From: Planctomycetota bacterium
GTDB taxonomy: Bacteria; Planctomycetota; Brocadiia; Brocadiales; Bathyanammoxibiaceae
Assembly (NCBI GenBank): GCA_016209685.1
Contig: JACQVQ010000013.1
Location: forward strand, 1 to 64,000
DNA: 64,000 nucleotides
Direction of reading: 5' to 3'
The position numbers and the translations under genes were made by a program. A model generated the notes under the pieces. The model searched no databases, had not been told where the DNA came from, and was given only the letters and a program-made list of their open reading frames with translations. This document shows, one piece after another, positions 42,234-50,054 of this stretch; position 1 is the first letter of the stretch; every line of letters starts with the position of its first letter.

Positions 42234-43637
42234 TTACGATCTAATTGAATTAGTCTCCGGTTCCATAAGATGGTAAGCAATTTCCCTATGCTGGCTAATG
42301 TCCATACCAGCCACTTCCTCTGCCTCAGGTGCTCTAATACCTTTAGTTACTGCCTTTATGAAAAGGATGAGTACCGCGGTGCAGGCACAAGCGTATCCCC
42401 ATGCACACACGACGCCTACAAATTGTTCCAACATCTGGGCAGGGTTTCCGTAAAATAGGCCATCGTCACCAGCGGGGTTTACAAGCTTGCTGGCAAAGAG
42501 ACCTGTTGCAAGGGCCCCAAAGCTCCCGCCCATTGCGTGTATCCCTACCACGTCCAGGGCATCATCATAACCCAGGGCCCTCTTCATCCATTTTACGCAG
42601 GAGTAACACAAGAACCCTGCACCGGCCCCTATGGCAAGGGATGGCATAACTGCTACAAAACCTGAGGCAGGTGTAATGGCCACCAGCCCTGCTACTGCAC
42701 CTGAGCAAGTGCCAATCAGAGTGGGTTTCCTGTCAAATATCCACTCCATTACGTTCCATGTAAAGGCGGCGGTAGCGGTGGCTGTGTTGGTGACTGCCCA
42801 GGCGCTGGCGGCAAGTCCATTGGCGGCGACTGCACTACCTGCGTTAAAGCCGAACCACCCAAACCACAGGAGGGCGGCACCTATCATCGTAAAAGGTACA
42901 TTATGCGGGGGCTTTATACTCTTGCGTCTGCCTAGAAACAGACAAAATACCAGGGCCGCAGCACCAGATTGGATATGCACGACCGTTCCGCCAGCAAAAT
43001 CCAATGCACCAAACTTATATAACCACCCATCCGTGGCCCACACCCAATGGGCTATCACTGGATAGCATCCACTCATCCACAAGAGGGCAAAGAGGAGCCA
43101 GGAAACGAATTTGAGCCTCTCTACAATGGCGCCTGTTACAAGGGCAAGGGTAATAGCGGCAAATGTTAACTGGAACATACAGAAAGTTAGGTGGGGTATG
43201 GTCGTTGCGTAAAGGGTGCTAGGCAATTGCCCTACGTAGTCCGCTGGGTCCGCACGCCCTGCTCCCAGGACGGCCCACTGAAGGCCCCCAATAAACCCGT
43301 TGGAGGGGGAAAAGGCCAGGCTATAAGACCAGAGCACCCACATCATGCTGGTGATGCAGAAGGCAATCCAGTTCATCCATATGGTATTACCCACGTTCTT
43401 TGCCCTTGTCATCCCTCCATAAAAGAGGGCAAGACCAGGGATGGTCATAGCCAACACCAGGGCAGAGGAGGTCATCATCCATGCATTATCCCCTGTATCA
43501 ATCGTGGGGGGTGGTGGGGGCACCTCAGCGACCACCGCCACAACTACTTCTTCCGCCATTGCCTTCAGTGCAAATAGCGCTAACATCGGCAGTACAGAAA
43601 ACAAGGAGATACCTAAATGGTACCTTCTTCTCATCAT
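42234..43637 (-). CDS. amt: Ammonium transporter (first of three Amt proteins)
   Basis: 467 residues: signal peptide MMRRRYHLGISLFSVLPML...AMAEE, then 11 membrane helices. The twin histidines of the pore are H221 (GGTVVHIQSG) and H367 (VVGIHAMGG); ALDFAGGTVVH is the Amt signature and FNAGSAVAAN follows the fifth half. The C-terminal tail (PEAEEVAGMDISQHREIAYHL) is of the length that P-II proteins control. Ribosome site GGGAGGG. A full MITE-like element (43706-43826) lies directly upstream, so its promoter is probably inside or beyond the element; no sigma-54 site is visible here. Confidence 0.93.
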   Translation of the reverse strand: MMRRRYHLGISLFSVLPMLALFALKAMAEEVVVAVVAEVPPPPPTIDTGDNAWMMTSSALVLAMTIPGLALFYGGMTRAKNVGNTIWMNWIAFCITSMMWVLWSYSLAFSPSNGFIGGLQWAVLGAGRADPADYVGQLPSTLYATTIPHLTFCMFQLTFAAITLALVTGAIVERLKFVSWLLFALLWMSGCYPVIAHWVWATDGWLYKFGALDFAGGTVVHIQSGAAALVFCLFLGRRKSIKPPHNVPFTMIGAALLWFGWFGFNAGSAVAANGLAASAWAVTNTATATAAFTWNVMEWIFDRKPTLIGTCSGAVAGLVAITPASGFVAVMPSLAIGAGAGFLCYSCVKWMKRALGYDDALDVVGIHAMGGSFGALATGLFASKLVNPAGDDGLFYGNPAQMLEQFVGVVCAWGYACACTAVLILFIKAVTKGIRAPEAEEVAGMDISQHREIAYHLMEPETNSIRS

Positions 43638-43705
43638 CTTTCCCTCCCTCTCTCTCTTTTAACTTTTAAGCAGGCTGTTTTTCACTAGACGGGACAACAA
43701 CTCTA

Positions 43706-43826
43706 AGACCTCTGCAAAAGTCACTGCACTACTTCGTGTCATTCTGAGCGAAGCGAAGAATCTGAGATTCTTCGGTCGTTTCACTCCCTCAGAATGACAT
43801 CTTGTGGGGTTTTTCAGAGGCCCCAC
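43706..43826. mobile_element. MITE-like element (family C) upstream of amt
   Basis: Outer ends TAAGACCTCTGCAAAAG and TTTTTCAGAGGCC, inner ends GTCATTCTGAGCG and CTCAGAATGAC, about 121 bp. Occupies the promoter region of amt. A GCCCCCGCGCGGGGGC hairpin and a family A palindrome (43910-43937) follow. Confidence 0.82.
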
Positions 43827-43909
43827 TCTACGAATCTAAGTTTATCCTATTTGTAATCACCCCTCCTTTGGGGTTTGTTTCAACCCACGCCCCCGCGCGG
43901 GGGCGCCCT

Positions 43910-43937
43910 GTAGGGGCGGTTCGCGAACCGCCCCTAC
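43910..43937. repeat. GTAGGGGC palindrome (family A) at the end of the diheme cytochrome gene
   Basis: GTAGGGGCGGTTCGCGAACC...; its last four bases overlap the stop codon region of the minus-strand cytochrome gene. Confidence 0.88.
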
Positions 43938-45046
43938 TGCTTAGATGGTCTGAGCCTCGTCTCCCACAAGAAGCTGGCCAGTCTATCCGTGTCTGTCCGA
44001 AGGAAGAGAGACGGTTCCTTTTCCTTCATTCGGTCAATAATACTCTTACACCTCTGCTTGGAATACAGTAACGTAATATCCGTCATCTTTGACGGGCTGT
44101 GGCAGGGTACGCAGTTGTTCATGTATACGCCTTCTGTAACGTCTATTACGTCCTTCCTCCCAATCTGCCTCAGTGTCTTGAACTCGGCCAGTTTTTCTTT
44201 ATCAACCGTACCCCTCTGGTATTCCTTAAATAAATTAATTATCCTCTGTTCATTCTCTGTGAAGCTTTCTTCTTTTTCCATCTGCATACGGTTGAATGCG
44301 TGTAGTATGTCTTCCTCAGACCAGTTTTTGTGGGAAAATACGTATTCCAGTACGTGGCACTGTCCACACTTCTTACCCAGGGTCTCTTCCATACCGGCTT
44401 CAGAATGTATTATCGTGTCCGGAATCCATTGGTTGTTCTTATTTAATGAGACCAAGAGCTTGGCATCTGTGGGGGAACTCAATATCCTTACACCGTCGGC
44501 CAGGGCAATATAGGGCATAAAACCCAGGAAACTCTTCCTCCTTCCTATCTCTATCTCAGTGTTGCCTCTATAACAAAAAATACGATTACTTACATCGTCA
44601 TAAACTACTTCCTCGGGCAGTAAAAACAAGAGATGTTTGTATCTTTCACGTTCTGAAATTTTCCTGGAACCCTGGTCAATTAATAATTGGATGTAGACCC
44701 GCTTGTCTTTAATGGCCAGAGATTCCTTGCGTATAACACTGTCTTTAATGGTGGTCTCCTGTCCCTTTAGATTCGCCCCCCCTTTGCTGGCTACCTCTCC
44801 GCCTGAGGCGGATACAGGACCAGATGCGCCCTCTCTAACTGGGGACAGAGCCCCAGCACTATATTTTTCGCTCGCCCCAGGGCTTTGGCTTACTGCAGGG
44901 TTTTCTAAGGTACCATTAATCACGTAGGTCTGAGAAAATACGGGGGAAGATAATAGGCCGTTGATGAAAAATGCTATCACGAAACAGAGATGGAGTCTGT
45001 GGTCAGGCGTAACACCAAGCAGGAGATTTAAACTATTCAGACCCAT
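43934..45046 (-). CDS. Exported diheme cytochrome c-like protein
   Basis: 370 residues. N-terminal signal segment HLCFVIAFFINGLLSSPVFSQ. Two CxxCH haem motifs: KCGQCHVLEYVFS (near 236) and NCVPCHSPSKMTD (near 319). The last 100 residues have the length of a small c-type cytochrome domain with SKQRCKSIIDRMKEKEP. The region 40-105 is low-complexity and contains VSASGG from a CCGCCTGAGGCGG repeat (44798-44812). Residues 105-230 form an alpha/beta part without recognised motifs. Located between amt and a porin; electron transfer in the periplasm or anammoxosome-like compartment is an inference. The start lacks a strong ribosome site. Confidence 0.78.
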   Translation of the reverse strand: MGLNSLNLLLGVTPDHRLHLCFVIAFFINGLLSSPVFSQTYVINGTLENPAVSQSPGASEKYSAGALSPVREGASGPVSASGGEVASKGGANLKGQETTIKDSVIRKESLAIKDKRVYIQLLIDQGSRKISERERYKHLLFLLPEEVVYDDVSNRIFCYRGNTEIEIGRRKSFLGFMPYIALADGVRILSSPTDAKLLVSLNKNNQWIPDTIIHSEAGMEETLGKKCGQCHVLEYVFSHKNWSEEDILHAFNRMQMEKEESFTENEQRIINLFKEYQRGTVDKEKLAEFKTLRQIGRKDVIDVTEGVYMNNCVPCHSPSKMTDITLLYSKQRCKSIIDRMKEKEPSLFLRTDTDRLASFLWETRLRPSKQ

Positions 45047-45292
45047 CGTATCCCAGTGTCCAAAAGGGCCAGCGTTCGGGCAGTCCGCCTCAGGCGGATA
45101 CCCCTACCTTCTTCTCCCCCATCCCTTTGTCCCACCCAGGACAGGCCATTCTCTGCCTGGGACGGATAAAGGGTAGGCAAGGGGGAATCCGCTCCGCCTA
45201 AGGCGGACGGATTTACAACAAGGGGGAGGGATAGTCTCCCTCCCCGCAAGTAGGGGCACGTTGCAACGTGCCCCTACATACTAGAATACCCT
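45047..45292. other. Repeat-filled gap
   Basis: Contains CCGCCTCAGGCGG (45088-45100), CCGCCTAAGGCGG (45196-45208) and the palindrome 45250-45277. No gene or clear promoter. Confidence 0.65.
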
Positions 45293-46819
45293 CTAGAACT
45301 CATAGGTAGCGGCTGCGGAAAAGGTAGCGTTGCCGTTGTGGTTATCAAACTGATTAAAACTGGTGTTGGGGCCAGTGGCACCTGTAATCTTATCGTATCT
45401 TATCTCTGGCCTTATCATCAGCTTGTCCCTGACTTTGATGTTAACGGTGCCGGTAACCTCTGCAATGGATACGCCTATTGGAAGTCCAGCAGTGGCGGTA
45501 CGACCCCGAGGTACTATGGCAACGTTCCTTGCGGCCTCCCTATCCCAGAAATACTCCCCCCTCAGGGCGAAGTTTATCCGATTCTGGGGGAAGAACTGGA
45601 ATATCTGGGCCACACCCCACCAGTCACGGCGTCTCCTGTTGTCGCCCACCATTACGGTGGCACCAAAACCTCCTGCGAATCCCCTCTCAAACCGTTCCGT
45701 ACCGTAGTCAAAGTTGGTATTGGACCTCAGCCAGGTCGTGGGGTCAAACTGGATGATAAGGTCAAAGAAGTGTCTCCAGTTACCCTCACTGCCACGGTTT
45801 TTAGCATAGACGTCGTCCCCAGTCATAATCAGCCCATCGGGGCCCGGACCTGTCAGGTTCTTTCTACTCTGCTCTGGGCCGTGGCTGGTGTTCAGCATCA
45901 CAAAGGCATTGTGCATGATGGGTATATTGGGGATAGTGTACTTTGTCTGGGTACCGAAGGTCTTGCTCCTGTTGTTATCAACAAAGGTATCCCAGCCGTT
46001 TACGAGGAAAAAGGTAAAGTACAGGTTATCCAGTACAGGATAGCCCAGGCTAGCCCCGACGTGGGTGAAGGGTATGGAGTTCTGGTAAAGGAGTGAGCGG
46101 GAGAAGTTGGGGTTCCATGGGGACTCCCAGACCTCTGCCCCAATCCAGGTGGCAAACTTTCCAAACTTGAAGTCTACGCCCTTGCCCAGGGGTATCCTCC
46201 ACCAGGTGTAACCCTCACCCACAGTGAAATCGTCATCGTCCACCCTGCCATCTGTTGGTACAAAGGTGAGGCGGTGGGCCTGCTCCCCGTAAAGGGTGGT
46301 TATCCTGAAACCTATAGGAGAGTCCTCTGTGGGCTCCTTGTAGAGGTGGAGTTCTATATTATTGAGGGTAAAGGAGTCATCTTCCCTATCAAAGGCCCTT
46401 ATCTCAAGCATGTTCCTGGCTGGCCCACCAGTGGGGATAGCGCCCCTTCTACCGCTAGGGCCTGTGCCCCTCTCGTGGCCAGGCTTCACGGAGTTATACT
46501 GGTAAAAGTTCTCTACAAACCCGCTGAACTTTACCCCCTTAAAGACGTTGAAGAAGTCCCTGATTCCCGTGATTTCATCGTCATTGAGTTGTGCGGCCGG
46601 TGCCTTGGCAGGCATCGGTGGCACCTCGCGGGCCTTCAGGAGTTCCTTTAATGCACCGACATCCTCAGCGCTGAGCTCGGCACCGGGCTTAGTCTTGAGG
46701 AGGTCCTTCAGTGCGGCAACTTCTTCCTTAGAGAGTTCCTCTGCCCCCACCCAATTTACACGTACAGCCCCCAGGAAAAACACAAAACAGGCAATTAACG
46801 CAAGGCTTAAAAGCCTCAT
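45293..46819 (-). CDS. Outer-membrane beta-barrel porin (OmpL-like/BBP2 type)
   Basis: 508 residues. Signal peptide MRLLSLALIACFVFFLGAVR...VGAEE, a helical/coiled-coil periplasmic part with two repeats of LSxEDVxALKxLLKxx (about 28-68), then a barrel with alternating aromatic strands: FSGFVENFYQYN, FTLNNIELHLYKE, FKFGKFATWIGAEVWESPWNPNFSRSLLYQ, FTHVGASLGYP and a terminal strand ending AATYEF with the C-terminal Phe typical of outer-membrane proteins. The ESPxNxxFSRSxLYxxxIPFTHxG region is the family hallmark. Strong ribosome site GGAGGGAGG and a good promoter at 46934-46962. Probably a solute pore, perhaps for ammonium or nitrite given the neighbours (inference). Confidence 0.87.
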   Translation of the reverse strand: MRLLSLALIACFVFFLGAVRVNWVGAEELSKEEVAALKDLLKTKPGAELSAEDVGALKELLKAREVPPMPAKAPAAQLNDDEITGIRDFFNVFKGVKFSGFVENFYQYNSVKPGHERGTGPSGRRGAIPTGGPARNMLEIRAFDREDDSFTLNNIELHLYKEPTEDSPIGFRITTLYGEQAHRLTFVPTDGRVDDDDFTVGEGYTWWRIPLGKGVDFKFGKFATWIGAEVWESPWNPNFSRSLLYQNSIPFTHVGASLGYPVLDNLYFTFFLVNGWDTFVDNNRSKTFGTQTKYTIPNIPIMHNAFVMLNTSHGPEQSRKNLTGPGPDGLIMTGDDVYAKNRGSEGNWRHFFDLIIQFDPTTWLRSNTNFDYGTERFERGFAGGFGATVMVGDNRRRRDWWGVAQIFQFFPQNRINFALRGEYFWDREAARNVAIVPRGRTATAGLPIGVSIAEVTGTVNIKVRDKLMIRPEIRYDKITGATGPNTSFNQFDNHNGNATFSAAATYEF

Positions 46820-46933
46820 GACCTCCCTCCTTTCTAGATAGATAGGCCAATCTAGAGTAATGAGCCAACCCCTACCAATCTTATCCTCCTACCCCCTCCT
46901 GCCATAATTGGATATATTGGTTATATTTGGAAG

Positions 46934-46962
46934 GAATTACCATAAGTCCTTTTGATTGTCAA
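46934..46962 (-). promoter_or_regulatory. Sigma-70 promoter for the porin gene
   Basis: Minus strand TTGACA (46962-46957), a 17-bp spacer and TAATTC (46939-46934), 115 bp before the ATG. Confidence 0.65.
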
Positions 46963-47049
46963 CAAGATTTTTAAAAAAAATTGTGGGGTATATAGACTGG
47001 GGAGTGTTTTTTAGTAGGGGCGGGGTAACCCCGCCCCTACCCTAACCCC

Positions 47050-47085
47050 TCAAAAAATTAGGGGCGACCTACTAGGTCGCCCCTT
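47050..47085 (-). terminator. Terminator of the P-II/amt2 run, family A-type palindrome
   Basis: Minus strand AAGGGGCGACCTAGTAGGTC forms the 12-bp stem with GTCGCCCCTA, followed by ATTTTTTG. It lies about 50 bp after the amt2 stop. Confidence 0.75.
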
Positions 47086-47133
47086 GCTTTGGGTCTTTAG
47101 CATTGGGAGGGAAGGGCAATTCGCGAATTGCCC

Positions 47134-48651
47134 CTACTCTTTTAGTGAACCCTGGCTGACTGGTTTGCCCTTCCTTACGACTACCTGGGGCATCTCCTCC
47201 TCGGCCTCTTCCACCTCGTAGACGCCGATATGCCTCCTTATTACTTTTTCCAGTTCACCAACATACCTCTCCTCGGCAGGATAACACTCTACGCCGTGGG
47301 TATGGAGGTCAAGGCCTTCCAGTTCTACGTACTCCGGGACCCTGAGGCCAAGCGAGTACTTCAGGCCAAGGAATATGGCAAAACCAGCGGCTGAGGCCCA
47401 GGCTATGGCAGTAACCATGGCAATAAACTGCGCCAGGAGTTGATAACCGGAACCTGTTATGAGTCCATTTACACCACCGTAGGAGCCGTCAGCGAAGATC
47501 CCAACGGCCAGGAGTCCCCAGAGGCCATTAGCCCCGTGGACCGAGACTGCACCCAGTGGGTCGTCTACCTTGAATACGCACTCCACAAACCAGACGCAAC
47601 CTCTCATGAGAAGGCCAGCCAGCAGGCCGATGACTACCGAGGCCCATATAGGCACATAGGCGCATGGGCCGGTAATGGCTACAAGGCCAGCCAGGGCACC
47701 GTTACACGCCATCATAATATCAGGCTTCTTAGTAGTGGCATAGGAGAGCCACATTACTACGGCGGCACCGGCAGAGGCGGCAAGGAAGGTGTTGGTGGCT
47801 ATGATTGAGATCCTCAAGTCTGTGGCGGCCAGCGTACTCCCTGCGTTAAAGCCGAACCAGCCGAAGACAAGGATGAGGGTCCCTACTACTACAAAGGTAA
47901 GGTTGTGACCAGGTATGGCACTGGGGGTGCCGTCTTTTAGATATTTTCCAATCCTGGGACCGACTGCCCACGCCCCTATCAGGGCCATTATCCCCCCCAC
48001 GGCGTGGACTACCCCCGAACCTGCAAAATCCCTGGCTCCCACACCAAAGGGCAGGGTGCCCAGCCATCCGCCTCCCCACATCCAGTGTCCATAGATGGGA
48101 TACACCACACCGCAGACTAACATACTGTAAATCAGATAGGCCGCCCAACGGGTCCTCTCTGCCACTGCCCCGGCAATGATGGAGACGGCCTTCGTGGCAA
48201 ACATGACCTGGAAGAGCCACAGGACTACCGTGTTTACGTCATAGGACGGGCCTATGAGGAGGAAGCCACTCCAGCCCACCATGGTATCTCCCTTGTCCAA
48301 CCCGGAGGCGAGCTGTGAACCTCCGAACATCAATGCAAAACCAAAGAGCCAGAAGACCAGGGCCCCCACCGTAGTATCCATGAAACAGTGGGACATGTAA
48401 TTCAGCATGTGCTTTGGTCTCAGGAACCCCCCTAAGAGGGCAAACCCTGCCTGCATGATAAACACCAGAAAGGCCCCTATAAGTACCCAGGTAAAATTGA
48501 CGGAGTACTTCAACCCCGGTACGGTGTCGGAATAGGTCCCCGCACCACTGGGGTCTGCCGCTTCAAGAACCCTACCGAACAATAGAATGGCTAACCCGAT
48601 TAGCGGTAGCGCCACGAGCGAAAAATGAGATGTCTTTAGCATTTTATTCAC
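47134..48651 (-). CDS. amt: Ammonium transporter (second Amt)
   Basis: 505 residues from GTG 48651 (GGGAG 5 nt upstream); ATG 48642 is a possible alternative. N-terminal signal-like helix, then 11 membrane helices. Pore histidines in GSGVVHAVGG and VSVHGANGLWG, plus AGxRTRWAAYL-type loop AVAERTRWAAYL and FNAGSTLAATDL. It is closer to the Amt domain of the sensor kinase than to the first amt (shared GPRIGKY.KDG loop and DDPLGAVSVHG). The long acidic C-tail (YEVEEAEEEMPQVVVRKG) could meet the adjacent P-II proteins. Same transcript as the two P-II genes under the sigma-54 site at 49714-49730. Confidence 0.92.
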   Translation of the reverse strand: MNKMLKTSHFSLVALPLIGLAILLFGRVLEAADPSGAGTYSDTVPGLKYSVNFTWVLIGAFLVFIMQAGFALLGGFLRPKHMLNYMSHCFMDTTVGALVFWLFGFALMFGGSQLASGLDKGDTMVGWSGFLLIGPSYDVNTVVLWLFQVMFATKAVSIIAGAVAERTRWAAYLIYSMLVCGVVYPIYGHWMWGGGWLGTLPFGVGARDFAGSGVVHAVGGIMALIGAWAVGPRIGKYLKDGTPSAIPGHNLTFVVVGTLILVFGWFGFNAGSTLAATDLRISIIATNTFLAASAGAAVVMWLSYATTKKPDIMMACNGALAGLVAITGPCAYVPIWASVVIGLLAGLLMRGCVWFVECVFKVDDPLGAVSVHGANGLWGLLAVGIFADGSYGGVNGLITGSGYQLLAQFIAMVTAIAWASAAGFAIFLGLKYSLGLRVPEYVELEGLDLHTHGVECYPAEERYVGELEKVIRRHIGVYEVEEAEEEMPQVVVRKGKPVSQGSLKE

Positions 48652-48680
48652 GGTGACTCCCCTTGTCTTTCCCAGAACCC

Positions 48681-48752
48681 TCAAAAAAATACTATAGTAA
48701 TGTTAATAGCAACCAAGACCACCACAACCAACAGAAAGAATGGGTCATCCAT
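48681..48752 (-). CDS. Possible 23-residue single-helix membrane peptide between glnB and amt
   Basis: ATG 48752 to TGA 48681 encodes MDDPFFLLVVVVLVAINITI plus VFF: two acids at the N-terminus and an uninterrupted hydrophobic helix. It fills the glnB-amt2 gap in the transcription direction and ends 29 bp before the amt2 GTG. The ribosome site is weak (GGGAAAAAC too far upstream). GTTCTGGGAAARACAA occurs once before this ORF and once before amt2, suggesting duplicated initiation regions. It could be a small Amt partner or a chance frame. Confidence 0.45.
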   Translation of the reverse strand: MDDPFFLLVVVVLVAINITIVFF

Positions 48753-48811
48753 GGCAATAGGCTTTTTGTTTTTCCCAGAACTCTAAAAAGTAACTACAGA
48801 GAGTACAAAGT

Positions 48812-49228
48812 TTAGGCTACTTCGTACTCTAGCTGTTCTGCCTCTTCAGCAACGCCAGCCTTGCGTGTTATCTCTACCAACCTGCCGGGGGCAATAACGT
48901 CTTCTCCCCTCTTTCCGTCCCGTATGCGTATGACCTCTTCCACGGGTTCAACAAATATCCTGCCGTCTCCAATCCTGCCTGTCCTTGCGGCCCCACAGAT
49001 AGTATCTGCTATCTTGAGGACATCCATGTCAGGGGCTACTACCTCAAGCTTTACGCGGGGTACAAGCTCCTCCTGGTGGCGGTGTCCCCTCCACTGGAGG
49101 ATTATGCCCTTTTCAGCACCGGCCCCTGAGACAGGGGTTACGGTCATGCCCCGGAAACCCTCTCTCTCCAGGGAGCCTTTAACCACGCTAAGCTTTTCTA
49201 ACCTTACAACAGCCACTACCTTTTTCAT
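48812..49228 (-). CDS. glnB: P-II family nitrogen regulator
   Basis: 138 residues. The B-loop TGRIGDGRIFVEPVEE and C-loop IRIRDGKRGED that bind ATP/ADP and 2-oxoglutarate are intact. The T-loop GAEKGIILQWRGHRHQEELVPRVK has the family length but lacks Tyr at the uridylylation position (His instead), so covalent control as in proteobacteria is unlikely. A 25-residue tail (EITRKAGVAEEAEQLEYEVA) extends beyond the usual end. Lies 26 bp after the second P-II-like gene and 160 bp before amt2, whose channel it probably gates. Confidence 0.92.
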   Translation of the reverse strand: MKKVVAVVRLEKLSVVKGSLEREGFRGMTVTPVSGAGAEKGIILQWRGHRHQEELVPRVKLEVVAPDMDVLKIADTICGAARTGRIGDGRIFVEPVEEVIRIRDGKRGEDVIAPGRLVEITRKAGVAEEAEQLEYEVA

Positions 49229-49254
49229 TTTTTGGATACCTCCAGTTAGGCCAG

Positions 49255-49659
49255 TTAGGCCCTAATTTCTATGACCTCTAATTCTTCATCATGAGCCTGG
49301 GTCTCACGAGCGGGGGACATCCTCACCCATCTTCCACCCTTGTTATGGCTCCCTATATCCTCACTCTTTAGCCTCAGGGCAAACTCTGCCTCCTCGCCCA
49401 GTGGCAGGCTGGTGGGGGTAACCCTCACGACCTCGGTTATCCTGCTTACTACCTTCTCCACGTCGGTATCGGCCACTATTACTTCCATCCTGGCCTTGGG
49501 TAAGAGCTCTACAACGTATGTCTTCCCCTGCCAGGTAATCTCCTTTACGGAGGGGCCTTTTATGTAAGAATACCGTGCATCGTCATAACCAAACCCCGAC
49601 ATGCATTCCTTAATTGCATCCAGTCTTCTAGGCTTAAAAAATGCTACTATCTTCTTCAT
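49255..49659 (-). CDS. Divergent P-II-like protein lacking the nucleotide-binding B-loop
   Basis: 134 residues. The N-terminal half follows P-II (MKKIVAFFKPRRLDAIKECM, then LLPKARMEVIVADTDVEKVVSRITEVVR), but the T-loop is shortened (IKGPSVKEITWQGKTYVVELL) and TGxxGDGKIF is replaced by TPTSLPLGEEAEFALRL; the C-loop basic motif is missing. It may sense another ligand or form mixed trimers with the following P-II. First gene after the sigma-54 promoter at 49714-49730. Distinct from a duplicate of its neighbour: the two share only the core fold pattern. Confidence 0.85.
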   Translation of the reverse strand: MKKIVAFFKPRRLDAIKECMSGFGYDDARYSYIKGPSVKEITWQGKTYVVELLPKARMEVIVADTDVEKVVSRITEVVRVTPTSLPLGEEAEFALRLKSEDIGSHNKGGRWVRMSPARETQAHDEELEVIEIRA

Positions 49660-49713
49660 CTTATTGTCTCCATATTAGTTGTGAATTTGGTGTTTCCACA
49701 CCTTGCCATGATT

Positions 49714-49730
49714 CGCAACTAATGTGCCTA
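49714..49730 (-). promoter_or_regulatory. Sigma-54 promoter for the P-II/P-II/amt2 run
   Basis: Minus strand TAGGCACATTAGTTGCG: GG at 49728-49727, exactly ten bases, then GC at 49716-49715, near-consensus (TGGCAC-N5-TTGC). Predicted start near 49703, 44 nt before the ATG at 49659. An NtrC-type activator gene lies just upstream. Confidence 0.75.
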
Positions 49731-49827
49731 ATTTTCAGGCATAGCAGAAAGATTCTATTATTTATTGTAATGTTTTGTGTTGCATATATTTATACTAACA
49801 CTGTGAACTATTAAATCGTTTCTAAGG

Positions 49828-49848
49828 TGCCTCAGGTATTTTAGGGCA
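49828..49848. promoter_or_regulatory. Possible activator site upstream of the sigma-54 promoter
   Basis: TGCC-N13-GGCA inverted repeat within an AT-rich stretch, about 125-145 bp upstream of the predicted start, the usual distance for an enhancer-binding protein. Support is spacing and symmetry only. Confidence 0.3.
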
Positions 49849-49997
49849 TTTTTGTCCTATAAATCGCATTATTTGCTCAACTGGTTGCGTACAAGTAGTT
49901 TATTGATTGGAACTTTTTTGAGAATCCTGAAAATAAGGCAATCTTGTCCCGTTTTCAGAGGTGGATGTATAGATGTATAAAGGTGGGGGTATCGGGG

Positions 49998-50054
49998 GTA
50001 GGGGCAGACCTATGTGTCTGCCCAACGGGGGCGAACACATAGGTTCGCCCCTAC
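49998..50054. repeat. Composite family A element at the end of the ntrC-type gene
   Basis: GTAGGGGCAGAC...GTCTGCCC followed by GGGGGCGAACACATAGGTTCGCCCCTAC: two hairpins back to back, sharing the ACCTATGTGT motif. It overlaps the stop of the regulator gene. Confidence 0.75.

Larger units (their letters stand above)
46820..47133. other. Porin promoter region and amt2 terminator
   Basis: Holds the porin promoter, a GTGGGGTATATAGACTGG motif (46983-47000) shared with 23353 and 38275, and three family A palindromes: 47014-47040, 47059-47083 and 47111-47137 (the last runs into the amt2 stop). Confidence 0.7.

Noticed and set aside
43638-43720. Sigma-54 promoter before the first amt
   Set aside because: TGCAGTGACTTTTGC has GC instead of GG at -24 and lies inside the MITE-like element.
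48652-48684. TTG 48684 as start of the second amt
   Set aside because: GTG 48651 follows GGGAG at good distance; the codons before it look like leader sequence.
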